Source: CAZJDM01 sp964544765 (lineage in GTDB: Bacteria > Bdellovibrionota_B > Oligoflexia > CAYFLR01). Taken from it: a stretch of DNA of 35,977 nucleotides. Made by a program: the position numbers and the translations under genes. Of this stretch, positions 16,617 to 25,630 are shown in pieces; position 1 is the stretch's first letter, and each line of letters starts with the position of its first letter. The stretch is from assembly GCA_964544765.1 (NCBI GenBank), contig CAZJDM010000025.1, forward strand, positions 1 to 35,977, given 5' to 3'. Under the pieces are notes generated by a model, which saw nothing but the letters and a program-made list of their open reading frames with translations, did not search any database and had not been told where the DNA came from.

Positions 16617-16653
16617 CAATTTATTAACCAACAATTAATAGCTATAAACTAGA

Positions 16654-16678
16654 GGGGTCGACTTTTTAAGTCAACCCC
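16654..16678. terminator. Bidirectional terminator-like hairpin
   Basis: GGGGTCGACTT (16654-16664) pairs with AAGTCAACCCC (16668-16678) across a TTT loop with one imperfect pair, which becomes a G-U wobble in minus-strand RNA. It lies between convergent hydrolase and glutamine synthetase genes. The T-run after the stem is weak, with moderately T-rich RNA on the minus strand. Confidence 0.6.
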
Positions 16679-16686
16679 GGTTTAAC

Positions 16687-18804
16687 CTACAATTTGAACA
16701 ACAAATCATGATATTTAGGTAAGTTCCATAAATTATTGTCAACCAATTGTTCAATCTGATCACAGACCTGGCGAAGTTGATTTAATTTATTCATGCCTTC
16801 ATCACCCAAAAATACCGCTTCACTTTCAATATCTTTATGCACAGTATCTAATATTGATTGAACACCTTTAGTACCATTATCCAGTTCAGATAATAATGAA
16901 GTATATTTATCAAGCCTATCTTTCAAAGAAGATGAGATGATTTCCGATTTTCTTAAACCTTCATAAGCTTTGGTCACTTCAGCAATTTGCTTAACCAATG
17001 AAGGAAAAACAATTGTTTCGGCCATTTCTTTTAAGGTTTTTAGTTCTATATGAAGTGTTTTAATATAAGCTTGTATTCTAATTTCCCATCTAGCCTTTAT
17101 TTCGTTTTTATTGATAATATTATATTTCTCATACAAAGAAACAATATCTTTTTCCAATAAACACTTCAAAGCTGAAGGAGTATTGGTAGCAATAGGAAGA
17201 CCTCTTGTTTTTGCCTCATTTAGCCAATTGACATCATAATTATTACCTGTAAATCTCACTCGTGAAGTTTCTTCGATGATATTTTGTACTACTTCTAAGG
17301 CTGTAGTACGAATGTTATCATATTTATCCTTACGTTCCTCTAATTCAGACAAAACAGCATCTAGACCATCCGCAACCGCTAAACTTAACTCTGTAACAGG
17401 CTCTGAAATATTACTTGAACTACCCGCTGCTCTTATTTCAAATTTATCGCCGGTAAACGCGATGGGAGATGTTCTATTTCTATCCATACTATCTAAAGCA
17501 AACTGGGGTAAGTTACGAAGCCCTAGATCAATTTCATGCGCTATTTCGTGAACCTCAAAATCATTTCTTCTAATATCATCTAAGAGCTTTTCTATATTTT
17601 CTCCTAGAAAAACAGACATTATGGGAGGAGGCGCTTCGTTTGCCCCTAACCTATGATCGTTACCAGCTTCCGCAACTGAGGCTCTTATAAGATGACCATG
17701 TTTATGAACCCCTAAAAGTACCGCTGATAAAAATAATAAGAATTGAATATTTTTTTTAGGTGAGATGCCAGGCTCTAGTAAATTATGATTTTCTGAATCA
17801 CTCAATGACCAATTAATATGTTTCCCGCTACCATTTACTCCATCGAATGGCTTCTCATGTAATAACACCACCAAACCATGCTTTTCCGCAATCGCTTTCA
17901 TTAGATCCATTAACTGCAAATTATGATCTACAGCTATATTAGCCCTTTCAAAAAATGGAGCGATCTCAAATTGAGCTGGAGACACCTCATTGTGCCTGGT
18001 TTTAGCAGGAATACCACGTTCAAAACAGGCGACATCCAGATCATGCATAAATTCCAAAATACGAGGTTTTATTGCTCCAAAATAATGGTCCTCCATTTGC
18101 TGATGTTTGGCAGGAACATTACCTATTAAGGTTCTACCCGTCATTAGTAAATCAATTCGTTTGTCATAAAACTTTTTATCCACAACAAAATATTCCTGTT
18201 CAGGACCTACTGTGGTTCTAACATATTTACTTGATCTGTTACCTAAGAATCTTAATAGTTTTAACGCTCGTTTCTCCACCACATCAAGACTTCTTAATAA
18301 CGGTGTTTTCATATCCAATACTTCACCAGTAAAGGAAAAGAATACACTCGGAATAACCAAGGTTCTGGATCTTTCAGTTTGCGAGATAAAAGCTGGTGAA
18401 GATGGGTCCCAAGCAGTATATCCTCTAGCTTCAAAGGTCGTTCTCATCCCACCAGAAGGAAAACTTGAAGCATCCGGTTCTCCCTTTATCAATTGTTTAC
18501 CTGTAAATCGTTCAAGTACCTCACCATTTTCCAATACGGTTAAAAAAGCATCATGTTTTTCAGCGGTTGCTCCACCTCTTTGAGGTTGAAACCAATGAGT
18601 AAAGTGAGTGGCACCTTTGGAGATGGCCCATTCTTTCATGGCATGGGCAACTTGTTTGGCCAGATCCCTTTCTAAACGATCTCCCTGTTCAATATTGCGT
18701 AGTAATTGAGCATAGGAAGACTTGGCTAAATATCTAGCCATGCTTTTTTTATTAAAGGTTAACCGACCAAAATTTTCACTGTTAAAACCAGTATATTTTT
18801 CCAT
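16687..18804 (-). CDS. glnN: Glutamine synthetase type III
   Basis: An ATP-dependent glutamine synthetase of the GSIII (GlnN) group, making glutamine from glutamate and ammonia. At 705 aa it matches the dodecameric GSIII length (about 700-730) rather than GSI (about 470). FEARGYTAWDPSSPAF (124-139) is the GSIII-specific signature. GPEQEY (200-205) and HNEVSPAQFEIAP (271-283) are the metal/substrate segments, GSGKHINWS (325-333) and NDHRLGANEAPP are the catalytic segments, and IRAAGSS follows. AGGA precedes the ATG. The gene diverges from an XRE-type regulator, which is a candidate controller. No adenylylation Tyr signature of GSI is expected. Confidence 0.95.
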   Translation of the reverse strand: MEKYTGFNSENFGRLTFNKKSMARYLAKSSYAQLLRNIEQGDRLERDLAKQVAHAMKEWAISKGATHFTHWFQPQRGGATAEKHDAFLTVLENGEVLERFTGKQLIKGEPDASSFPSGGMRTTFEARGYTAWDPSSPAFISQTERSRTLVIPSVFFSFTGEVLDMKTPLLRSLDVVEKRALKLLRFLGNRSSKYVRTTVGPEQEYFVVDKKFYDKRIDLLMTGRTLIGNVPAKHQQMEDHYFGAIKPRILEFMHDLDVACFERGIPAKTRHNEVSPAQFEIAPFFERANIAVDHNLQLMDLMKAIAEKHGLVVLLHEKPFDGVNGSGKHINWSLSDSENHNLLEPGISPKKNIQFLLFLSAVLLGVHKHGHLIRASVAEAGNDHRLGANEAPPPIMSVFLGENIEKLLDDIRRNDFEVHEIAHEIDLGLRNLPQFALDSMDRNRTSPIAFTGDKFEIRAAGSSSNISEPVTELSLAVADGLDAVLSELEERKDKYDNIRTTALEVVQNIIEETSRVRFTGNNYDVNWLNEAKTRGLPIATNTPSALKCLLEKDIVSLYEKYNIINKNEIKARWEIRIQAYIKTLHIELKTLKEMAETIVFPSLVKQIAEVTKAYEGLRKSEIISSSLKDRLDKYTSLLSELDNGTKGVQSILDTVHKDIESEAVFLGDEGMNKLNQLRQVCDQIEQLVDNNLWNLPKYHDLLFKL

Positions 18805-19159
18805 AATAAATCCTACTTATATATTTGATATTAAAAACATAAACCATATCCTACAGAATAATCGGTAGAATAGCACTTATACACTAGAGAAGCAAGGTAA
18901 AATTACTGATTTACCGCAAATCGACTTTTTTTAACAACCAAATTAAGAAAAATGCGACTTTTTTGCAATATTTTTCAGCTCAATTACCGCAATTAACACC
19001 TAATTAGCGCTAAGATAAAAATTTATAATGATTTACATGATCGCCTATAGACACTTGGGAAGAAAATAAATTTATTTATTCAAACAGTTGAAAAAACCCT
19101 AACTTATTGACTTTACTTAAACTAAAAACTGATATATAAGCATGCCGGAGTATCTATTT
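18805..19159. promoter_or_regulatory. Divergent glnN/XRE control region
   Basis: 355 bases without a gene. It holds two copies of TTACCGCAA (18911-18919 and 18984-18992, 73 bp apart, about seven helical turns) and two of CGACTTTTTT (18922-18931 and 18955-18964, 33 bp apart). A perfect AT palindrome AAATAAATTTATTT lies at 19064-19077. TTGACT (19107-19112) is a -35 for the regulator, with a TATATA-like -10 at about 19131-19138. The paired motifs are candidate sites for the regulator or a nitrogen regulator. Confidence 0.4.
19147..19150 (+). promoter_or_regulatory. Shine-Dalgarno sequence that decides the regulator start
   Basis: GGAG, 9 nt before the ATG at 19160. An earlier in-frame ATG at 19142 lies upstream of this site and has none of its own. 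It also sits at the predicted RNA start. Confidence 0.6.
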
Positions 19160-19900
19160 ATGCAACAAACATCATCACTATTACAAACTTTAAAAAAATA
19201 TTTAAAATCCAAAGGTTGGACCTATAAAACCTTAGCTAATAAATTAGGTTTAAGCGAACCCAGTATTAAGCGCCTATTCTCTGAAGAAACTATCTCACTG
19301 AACAGATTGGAACAGATATGTAATAACTTAGACATTTCTCTTTTCGAACTAGTAAAATTAGCCGATAAAAGATCAACACCTACTTCTGTTTTATCTCACC
19401 AACAAGAAACCCTACTAGCCAACGATCTCAACCTTCTTACTATATTTTACCTAGTTGTAAACGGATGGGACCATGAAGGTATTCTCAATAACTTTGAAAT
19501 ATCTGAAACCAAATTATCACAACTATTACTAAGATTAGATAAACATAAATTAATAGAGCTTCATACAAACAATAGAATTAAATTGTTTGTATCTGCTAAC
19601 ATTGAATGGTCCAGAGGTGGACCTATCCAAAACAAATTTGAAAAAAAGGCCCTAAATGAGTTCTTATATAGTCCATTTGATGGTCCTAATCGTTTTTTCA
19701 GTTTCAATTTCTATCAATTATCAAAAGCATCGATACAACTAGTTCAAAGAAAATTAATGAAGTTACACCGAGAAATTCATGAAATAACAGAACTAGATAA
19801 TACCTTACCCCCTAAAGAAAAACATGACATAGGAATAATTCTTGCCATTCGCCCATGGCTGTTTTCTATTTTTGACCAGTTATCTCCAAAAAAGCAATGA
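19160..19900 (+). CDS. XRE-family helix-turn-helix transcriptional regulator
   Basis: A 246-aa DNA-binding protein (start chosen from the Shine-Dalgarno sequence). The N-terminal 60 residues form a classic XRE helix-turn-helix: LKSKGWTYKTLANKLGLS, then SIKRLFS, LNRLEQIC and LDISLFELV. The remaining 180 residues include a second winged-helix-like segment (ISETKLSQLLLRLDKHKLIEL), but I cannot name the domain. It diverges from glnN with paired repeats between them, so control of glnN or of itself is likely but inferred. No ligand-binding domain is recognised. Confidence 0.8.
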   Translation: MQQTSSLLQTLKKYLKSKGWTYKTLANKLGLSEPSIKRLFSEETISLNRLEQICNNLDISLFELVKLADKRSTPTSVLSHQQETLLANDLNLLTIFYLVVNGWDHEGILNNFEISETKLSQLLLRLDKHKLIELHTNNRIKLFVSANIEWSRGGPIQNKFEKKALNEFLYSPFDGPNRFFSFNFYQLSKASIQLVQRKLMKLHREIHEITELDNTLPPKEKHDIGIILAIRPWLFSIFDQLSPKKQ

Positions 19901-19989
19901 GTACAAATTATTGATTTTATAAATAAATTATTCAATCATAAAGTCTTTACCCTACAAAGTCGAATCAAAATTATACTTTGGTAATTTTC

Positions 19990-20012
19990 TCGGATATTTC
20001 ACAGATATCCGA
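19990..20012. promoter_or_regulatory. 8-bp inverted repeat upstream of the Cys-rich protein
   Basis: TCGGATAT (19990-19997) pairs exactly with ATATCCGA (20005-20012) across 7 nt. It lies 89 nt after the regulator stop and 31 nt before the next start. It may be an operator or a weak terminator; no T-run follows. Confidence 0.35.
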
Positions 20013-20043
20013 ATTTAAGCTAAACTGTCATGGGAGCTTATAG

Positions 20044-21273
20044 TTGAAATACAATTACAATTATAATAATATAAATATTCTTATTAAGATTTTACCAATT
20101 ACTCTAAAAATCATTTTCTTATTCTCCTTACTATTTTCCATTTTCTGCTCTCAACCTCCAGATATTAAAAATGATACCATTGTTTATAATGACAATATAA
20201 AAAGTAAATCAATACAACCTACCACCAAACGCCAAATAAAAGCTAATTTGGATTTTGGCGAATCTGCAGAGAATCTTATTTCAGAGACTTCCAACCAATT
20301 AACCGCCAAAAAGGTTATTCCCATAGAAGAACAAATTGACATATGTGAAAAAGGTAATTTCCCTCTATGTGGTTTATCAAATAAATCTAATTTCAGTATT
20401 CCCACTACTTTTAATAATCAATGCTCACTGGAAAAGAATGAAGCCTCTCTCATCCATGAAGGGCCATGCTTATGTGAAGGAAAAGAAGAAAAATACATTA
20501 AGCTGAATAATAACGGAGGGGACTTTATTTACTGCCTTTCATCCAAACGAGGATATCACTTTCAACCTAGTATATTACAATCTGATTTTCTTACTTTTTA
20601 TGTCAATGTCCAAATAAAGAGTCAATCTTACCCTATCGAAAACTCACAAGAAAATTCCAAGGATCAGCAAAAAATCGGAACATACTCAGAACAATCTAAA
20701 AATAAAGATGAAAAATCACTTTACGTTTTATCCGGGTTGTTTGGTAATTATAAAAACGGATCTTGCGCAACAATTGATGCTCCTTACTGCAATACTTTTC
20801 AAGAAATGCAGCCATGTGATGACCCCTATCACAGACTTACCACCGAAGGAGATTGTATATGGAACTGTGGGCAAAACACCATTCCAGATATTCAAAAAGA
20901 AGTTTGTGTATGCAAAAAAGGATATTACGATATAGGCAACGATGATGTTGGGCGACGTATCTGTGAAAAAGTACCCTCTATTCAAAAATTACCCGGTTCG
21001 TTTATAATTAATGGACCAGATCAAATAAAAATCAATGAGTGTAATAAATTCAGTTTAGTTGCAATAGATGAGAATGGCAATCCCATGTCTTTAAATGAAG
21101 ATATAACTCTAGATTTGAGCACTAACAATTCTAGTAATATATATAAATCTAATACCTGCTCCGGGGAACTCATTCAAGAAATTTCAATCTCTGAAGGCGA
21201 AAAATCGGCTGATTTCTTTATAAAAACTTTTAATATAACCAATATCGATCTAAAAATATTGCCCCAATATTAA
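20044..21273 (+). CDS. Cys-rich exported protein with EGF-like and Ig-like regions
   Basis: A 409-aa protein with a TTG start. GGGAG at 20032-20036, 7 nt upstream, supports that start, and no in-frame ATG lies nearby. It has a hydrophobic signal segment (about 12-34) ending in FSIFC; the -1 Phe is not a good lipobox, so secretion or anchoring is less sure than lipidation. Residues about 55-230 are Cys- and Asn-rich. At about 245-315, CVCKKGYYD and nearby Cys residues resemble EGF/TIL-type disulfide modules. The C-terminal 90 residues (INGPDQIKINECNKF and on) look like a bacterial Ig-like fold. Probably a disulfide-bonded surface protein. Function unknown. Confidence 0.6.
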   Translation: MKYNYNYNNINILIKILPITLKIIFLFSLLFSIFCSQPPDIKNDTIVYNDNIKSKSIQPTTKRQIKANLDFGESAENLISETSNQLTAKKVIPIEEQIDICEKGNFPLCGLSNKSNFSIPTTFNNQCSLEKNEASLIHEGPCLCEGKEEKYIKLNNNGGDFIYCLSSKRGYHFQPSILQSDFLTFYVNVQIKSQSYPIENSQENSKDQQKIGTYSEQSKNKDEKSLYVLSGLFGNYKNGSCATIDAPYCNTFQEMQPCDDPYHRLTTEGDCIWNCGQNTIPDIQKEVCVCKKGYYDIGNDDVGRRICEKVPSIQKLPGSFIINGPDQIKINECNKFSLVAIDENGNPMSLNEDITLDLSTNNSSNIYKSNTCSGELIQEISISEGEKSADFFIKTFNITNIDLKILPQY

Positions 21274-21326
21274 CACACTCTTCATTAGATCATATAGGTC
21301 ATTAGCTAATATATCTTTATTATTAT

Positions 21327-21355
21327 TTGACAAATTAGCCTTTTTCTGCAAATCT
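21327..21355 (+). promoter_or_regulatory. Candidate promoter giving a leaderless nucleosidase mRNA
   Basis: A perfect TTGACA (21327-21332) is followed at about 17 nt by a weak AAATCT (21350-21355). The predicted RNA start (about 21361-21363) falls at the ATG at 21363, which has no Shine-Dalgarno sequence. Confidence 0.35.
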
Positions 21356-21362
21356 CTTGTTC

Positions 21363-22028
21363 ATGATAGCTATAACCGCGGCCCTTAAAAATGAAATCGT
21401 ATACTTAATAAGAAAACTCCAGAATGTTGAAAAAGTTAGAATAAATGAAAGAAATTTCTATGTTGGAACTCTTGCTGATAAAAAAGTAGTTCTATCTATA
21501 ACTGGAGAGGGCAAAATTAAGACCGCGTCCACAACTCAACTGCTCATATGCAATTTTAGGCCCCAATATATCCTGCACATTGGCTCTGGTGGTGCTTTAT
21601 CCAAAGAAGTAAAAATTGGTGATTTCATTTTAGGGACAGAAGTAGTTGAACACGACTATTACGAAAAGTTTCAGGGCTTACAACCTGCTCCTAGACATAA
21701 AACTACCCCCCAACTTAATCAACAGTTATTATCTTTTGATAAAGCTAGTCAAAAACTAAAAACCGGAGTCATTGTATCTGGAAATGAGGATATCGTTGAA
21801 ACAGAAAGAAGAGACAGCCTTTTTAATCAATATGGAGGATTATCAGTAGATTGGGAAACCAGCGCAAGTGTCCATACAGCCAATATCAATAAAATCCCTA
21901 ACACCGTGATCAGAGCGATTGTCGATTATGCCTATGAAAACACGATAAATGAATTTAAAGAAAATTTAAAGTACGTCTCTGGTAACCTATGCTCATTTGT
22001 ATTGAAATTCATTTCTCAAGCTGATTAG
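21363..22028 (+). CDS. mtnN: MTA/SAH nucleosidase-like protein
   Basis: A 221-aa phosphorylase-superfamily protein like 5'-methylthioadenosine/S-adenosylhomocysteine nucleosidase, which removes adenine from MTA and SAH in methionine recycling. The N-terminus MIAITAALKNEI matches the family start (a TTG two codons earlier is less likely). GSGGAL (about 75-80) is the phosphate/ribose loop region. The DWETSAS segment gives the conserved Glu, and RAIVDYA gives the catalytic-type Asp. The C-terminal half is more divergent than in the E. coli enzyme, so another nucleosidase or phosphorylase is possible. The hemolysin III gene starts 16 nt downstream, suggesting one operon. Confidence 0.75.
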   Translation: MIAITAALKNEIVYLIRKLQNVEKVRINERNFYVGTLADKKVVLSITGEGKIKTASTTQLLICNFRPQYILHIGSGGALSKEVKIGDFILGTEVVEHDYYEKFQGLQPAPRHKTTPQLNQQLLSFDKASQKLKTGVIVSGNEDIVETERRDSLFNQYGGLSVDWETSASVHTANINKIPNTVIRAIVDYAYENTINEFKENLKYVSGNLCSFVLKFISQAD

Positions 22029-22044
22029 GAATTAAGGTAAACCA

Positions 22045-22707
22045 ATGGAATCATACAAAGATCTATATCAATATAGTAATTCAGAAGAATGGGCCAATAG
22101 AATTATCCACGGGCTAGGAACTTTACTGAGTATTGCCGGATTGGTATTGTTGATTGTCTATTCAATAGAAAACGGAAATATCTGGCATATTGTCAGCACC
22201 TCCATCTTTGGCGCATCACTTGTACTTTTATATACCTGCTCAACCTTATACCATTCTTTTTCTTCCCCTAAATTAAAAGTTTTTTTCAGAAAGATGGATC
22301 ATATCGCTATTTATATTCTCATTGCGGGAACTTACACTCCCATGACTCTAGTCAGCCTTCATGGCCCATGGGGATTTTTCCTATTTTCCATTATCTGGGG
22401 GTTATCATTAATCGGAATTATTTTTAAAGTTTTCTTTGTTGGGCGCTTTAATGTAATTTCAACAATTATCTATATAATTATGGGATGGTTAGGAATGATT
22501 GCCCTTAAACCGATGATCGACAGCTTAACAATGAATGGCTTTATTCTATTAACAGCTGGTGGAGCGACCTATAGCCTTGGAGCAATTTTTTATTTATGGG
22601 AAAAATTACCCTTTAACCATTCAATATGGCACTTATTCGTATTAGGCGGAAGTGTGTGCCACTTTCTTACTATATTTCTCTATGTAATTCCTACGTCTAT
22701 AGTGTAG
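22045..22707 (+). CDS. Hemolysin III / TrhA family membrane protein
   Basis: A 220-aa integral membrane protein with about seven hydrophobic segments, of the hemolysin III (YqfA/TrhA, PAQR-related) family. Conserved pieces are NRIIHGLG, the TLYHSF segment with its metal-binding-type His, MDHIAIYILIAGTYTP, and the C-terminal IWHLFVLGGSVCHF. Family members affect membrane homeostasis and hydroxy-fatty-acid levels, and some lyse red cells when overproduced; the real role here is unknown. AAGG precedes the ATG. Confidence 0.9.
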   Translation: MESYKDLYQYSNSEEWANRIIHGLGTLLSIAGLVLLIVYSIENGNIWHIVSTSIFGASLVLLYTCSTLYHSFSSPKLKVFFRKMDHIAIYILIAGTYTPMTLVSLHGPWGFFLFSIIWGLSLIGIIFKVFFVGRFNVISTIIYIIMGWLGMIALKPMIDSLTMNGFILLTAGGATYSLGAIFYLWEKLPFNHSIWHLFVLGGSVCHFLTIFLYVIPTSIV

Positions 22708-22857
22708 TTGTTCGTGGTTAGTAGTATTCTAATAGGCAACAACCACCTATAATTTACTTATTTTGCATTGAATTTTTTCAAAACATCTCAGTAATATTAA
22801 AAAACATAGTACAATCTTGGCCATAGATTCTCCAGTAATAATAATTTTACATTACTT

Positions 22858-22890
22858 ACGCGGGGTGCAAGTTTCACTTACACCCTGCAG
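22858..22890. repeat. Dispersed hairpin repeat, copy B
   Basis: ACGCGGGGTGCAAGT (22858-22872) matches copy A at 3348 in 14 of 15 bases. Here it forms a 13-bp stem (22860-22872 with 22876-22888) with a TTC loop and one mismatch. It lies in the 199-nt gap between the convergent hemolysin III and metG genes and may end transcription. There is no clear T-run. The rest of the gap is AT-rich with no gene seen. Confidence 0.55.
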
Positions 22891-22906
22891 TTTAAGCGTT
22901 TAATTG

Positions 22907-24559
22907 TTAGACAATTTTATTAAACAATATTTCAGGTTTATTTATTGGAGTTCCTGGTTTAATCAGTGGCATATCCCATTTTATATCTTCTTCTCTTAGA
23001 CCCAAAAAACCTGCCATTTTAACGGCAGATGCAGGAAGAAAAGAATATAAGCCGATGGTTAAAAAATGAATAGCATAAATACCATGAGCCAAAGTTACGC
23101 AGGTGGTTTCCATGTCGGTTTTTTTGGTTACCCACGGAGCTTTATCATCCAGATATTTATTTCCGTCTCGACAAAAATCCATTATACCTTTTAGGGCTGC
23201 TTTAAATTCATAGTTTTCAATACTTCGTTCAACAAACCTACGAGTATTATCTAGATTATCCATAAAAGCCTTATCAATTTCGGTAATCTTTTCTAATGGA
23301 TATTCGGGAACAAAGGCTCCTACATTCTTATGAGTAAAAGACATAATTCTATTTACAAAGTTGCCCAGAACATTGGCTAAATCAGTATTATGCCTTTGAA
23401 TCAAATCCTCTGGTTTGTAAGTTGTACGATGACGCTCTGGAGCGATTAAAGTTAGATAATAACGTAAACTATCAGGATGACCACCTTCTTCTAAATATTG
23501 ATCAATCCAAACCGCTGTACCCCTAGATTTAGAAATCTTTTCTTCATCTTGACCCGGAAATTGAATATTCAAAAATTGATTAACCACTACAGCTCGAGGT
23601 AATTGAAAAGAACCTCCTAATTTAAGCATAGCGATCCAGATAATGGTATGAAAAATAGTATTATCTTCTCCGATAAAATGTACAATATCGCAATCATCAG
23701 AGTTCCACCATTTCTTATAATCATCAGGATTACCATCCATCTTCTCACACATTTGCTGAGTATTGGAAATATAACCAATAGGAGCATCAAACCAGACATA
23801 TAAAACTTTATCTTGAGCATCAGGATCTTCTAAGGGAACAGGCACTCCCCAATCTAAATCCCTGGTTATCGATCGCTTCACCAAACCAGTGGAAATTGTT
23901 CCTCGCACGAAATTACGCGTGTGATCACGTATTTCTGCTTTATTTAACCACTCAAGGATATCTTTTTCAAACTTACTTAAATCAAAAAACCAATGAACCG
24001 TATCCTTTACGGTAGCCGTCTGTCCAGAATTAACTCCTTTAGCGTCAATCAAAGTGTCTACATCAAGTATTTTGCCACAATTCTCACATTGATCACCGTT
24101 TTGATTGGGAGTTTCACAAAACTTACATGTTCCCTTTACATATCGATCAGGTAAAAACATCTTCTTACCTTCATCATAAAACTGCCTGGAGACTTTTTTC
24201 TCAAAACAATCCTTATTATAAAGATTTAAAAAGAAATCTTGGCTACTTTTTTTATGATAAGAAGTTCTGCTGGTCGCCCCATAAACATCAAACTTAATAT
24301 TTAAACCATCAAAGGCCTTTTTTTGTAGGTCATTGTAATATTCAGCAACCTCCTTAGGACTCTTTCCTTCCTTCTCAGCTGTCAGTTTAATAGCAACGCC
24401 ATGATCATCTGAACCACAAACATACCTTACGTCCCTTCCCTTAATACGCAAAAAACGCACATATATATCTGCTGGTAAATAGGCTCCCGCTATATGACCG
24501 ACATGCAGTTTACCATTAGAATATGGTAAACCTGAAGTAACCAAAACCCTTTTTGTCAT
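22907..24559 (-). CDS. metG: Methionyl-tRNA synthetase
   Basis: Charges tRNA-Met with methionine in the cytoplasm; class Ia. HVGH (19-22) is the HIGH motif and KISKS (341-345) the KMSKS loop. The connecting peptide has a zinc knuckle with Cys145, Cys148, Cys158 and Cys161. The helical anticodon-binding domain follows to the end. At 550 aa it lacks the C-terminal EMAP-like tRNA-binding extension seen in E. coli MetG (677 aa), which is a normal variant. GGGTGGTG precedes the ATG. It lies 64 nt after mdh on the same strand and may be co-transcribed with it. Confidence 0.96.
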   Translation of the reverse strand: MTKRVLVTSGLPYSNGKLHVGHIAGAYLPADIYVRFLRIKGRDVRYVCGSDDHGVAIKLTAEKEGKSPKEVAEYYNDLQKKAFDGLNIKFDVYGATSRTSYHKKSSQDFFLNLYNKDCFEKKVSRQFYDEGKKMFLPDRYVKGTCKFCETPNQNGDQCENCGKILDVDTLIDAKGVNSGQTATVKDTVHWFFDLSKFEKDILEWLNKAEIRDHTRNFVRGTISTGLVKRSITRDLDWGVPVPLEDPDAQDKVLYVWFDAPIGYISNTQQMCEKMDGNPDDYKKWWNSDDCDIVHFIGEDNTIFHTIIWIAMLKLGGSFQLPRAVVVNQFLNIQFPGQDEEKISKSRGTAVWIDQYLEEGGHPDSLRYYLTLIAPERHRTTYKPEDLIQRHNTDLANVLGNFVNRIMSFTHKNVGAFVPEYPLEKITEIDKAFMDNLDNTRRFVERSIENYEFKAALKGIMDFCRDGNKYLDDKAPWVTKKTDMETTCVTLAHGIYAIHFLTIGLYSFLPASAVKMAGFLGLREEDIKWDMPLIKPGTPINKPEILFNKIV

Positions 24560-24623
24560 TCTATCACCACCCTTTGTACTCCCCAGCTTTAATCAGACAG
24601 CTTTAATTGCTAGTTCCTTCAAT

Positions 24624-25616
24624 TCATGTAAGTAAATCTTTTACTATTTCTTTCTCTTTTAATAATTCTTCTTCAGTTTGTCTTATTTTATCTTGCAAAA
24701 AGCTATCCCATTCGAAACCAGTAACTATTTCATACTCTCCATACCCTTTTCTACGACAAGGAAATGAAAAGATCAAACCTTCTTTAATTCCATAAGGATT
24801 TCCATCACTAAGAACCGCATTACTAAAAACTTCATTAGCGTTATGAGGATTTACTAATGAACGCACCGCGTCCACACACGCTGAGGCAGCGGAAGCAGCT
24901 GATGATTTACCCCTAGCGGCAATTATTGCGGCTCCCCTTTTGGCCACAGTTGAGTTAAACTCTCCTTGTAAATAGTTCATATCATTTATTACTTCTTTCA
25001 CTGGTTTACCTTGAATAGAAGCGTTATAATAATCCACCACTTGAGTAGTTGAATGATTTCCCCAGATAACTACATTTTCAACCGTGGTTACATCTACCCC
25101 AGCTTTTTTAGCTAATTGGGTCTTGGCTCGATTTTGATCTAATCTGGTCATAGCTTGAAAACGATCCTTAGGTACATCAGGGGCATTATGCATTGTAATT
25201 AAACAATTAGTATTACATGGATTACCCACTACTACTATTCGAACATCAGAGGATGCGTATTGATTAATGGCTTTTCCGGTATTGACAAAAATAGGTCCAT
25301 TTTCTCTTATCAAGTCCGATCTTTCCATGCCTGCGCCTCTGGGTTTTGCTCCTACCAACAGGGCCCAGTTTATATCTTTCATAGCTTTATTCACATCATC
25401 AGTTATCACTATGTCTTTAAGTAATGGAAAAGCACAATCATCCAGCTCCATTGCCACACCTTCCAAAGCTTTCATAGCAACCGGTAACTCAAGAATATTT
25501 AAAGCAACAGGTTGATCGGGACCAAAAAGGTCTCCTGCCGCGACTCTAAACAACAGATTGTAATTTATTTGTCCAGCTCCACCAGTAACAGCGACTCTAA
25601 TTGGATTGTTTCCCAT
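24624..25616 (-). CDS. mdh: Malate dehydrogenase
   Basis: NAD-dependent malate dehydrogenase, oxidising malate to oxaloacetate in the TCA cycle; 330 aa from the ATG at 25616. AGGAGGT, 7 nt upstream, decides this start over an ATG ten codons earlier. TGGAGQI is the nucleotide loop, PRGAGMERSDL carries the substrate Arg residues, GNPCNTN is the cofactor-binding segment, RLDQNRAK holds an Asp-Arg pair, and IWGNHS carries the catalytic His. The pattern is the cytosolic/chloroplast-like MDH group rather than the LDH-like group. It diverges from gltA with 252 nt between. Confidence 0.95.
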   Translation of the reverse strand: MGNNPIRVAVTGGAGQINYNLLFRVAAGDLFGPDQPVALNILELPVAMKALEGVAMELDDCAFPLLKDIVITDDVNKAMKDINWALLVGAKPRGAGMERSDLIRENGPIFVNTGKAINQYASSDVRIVVVGNPCNTNCLITMHNAPDVPKDRFQAMTRLDQNRAKTQLAKKAGVDVTTVENVVIWGNHSTTQVVDYYNASIQGKPVKEVINDMNYLQGEFNSTVAKRGAAIIAARGKSSAASAASACVDAVRSLVNPHNANEVFSNAVLSDGNPYGIKEGLIFSFPCRRKGYGEYEIVTGFEWDSFLQDKIRQTEEELLKEKEIVKDLLT

Positions 25617-25623
25617 AATAGTT

Positions 25624-25630
25624 ACCTCCT
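25624..25630 (-). promoter_or_regulatory. Consensus Shine-Dalgarno sequence of mdh
   Basis: AGGAGGT on the minus strand, 7 nt before the ATG at 25616. It lies inside the reading frame that an upstream ATG at 25646 would use, so that upstream start is rejected. Confidence 0.8.

Noticed and set aside
18212..18583. A 123-codon plus-strand open frame inside glnN
   Set aside because: It is antisense to strongly conserved GSIII sequence, has no Shine-Dalgarno sequence, and its composition is that of a shadow frame.
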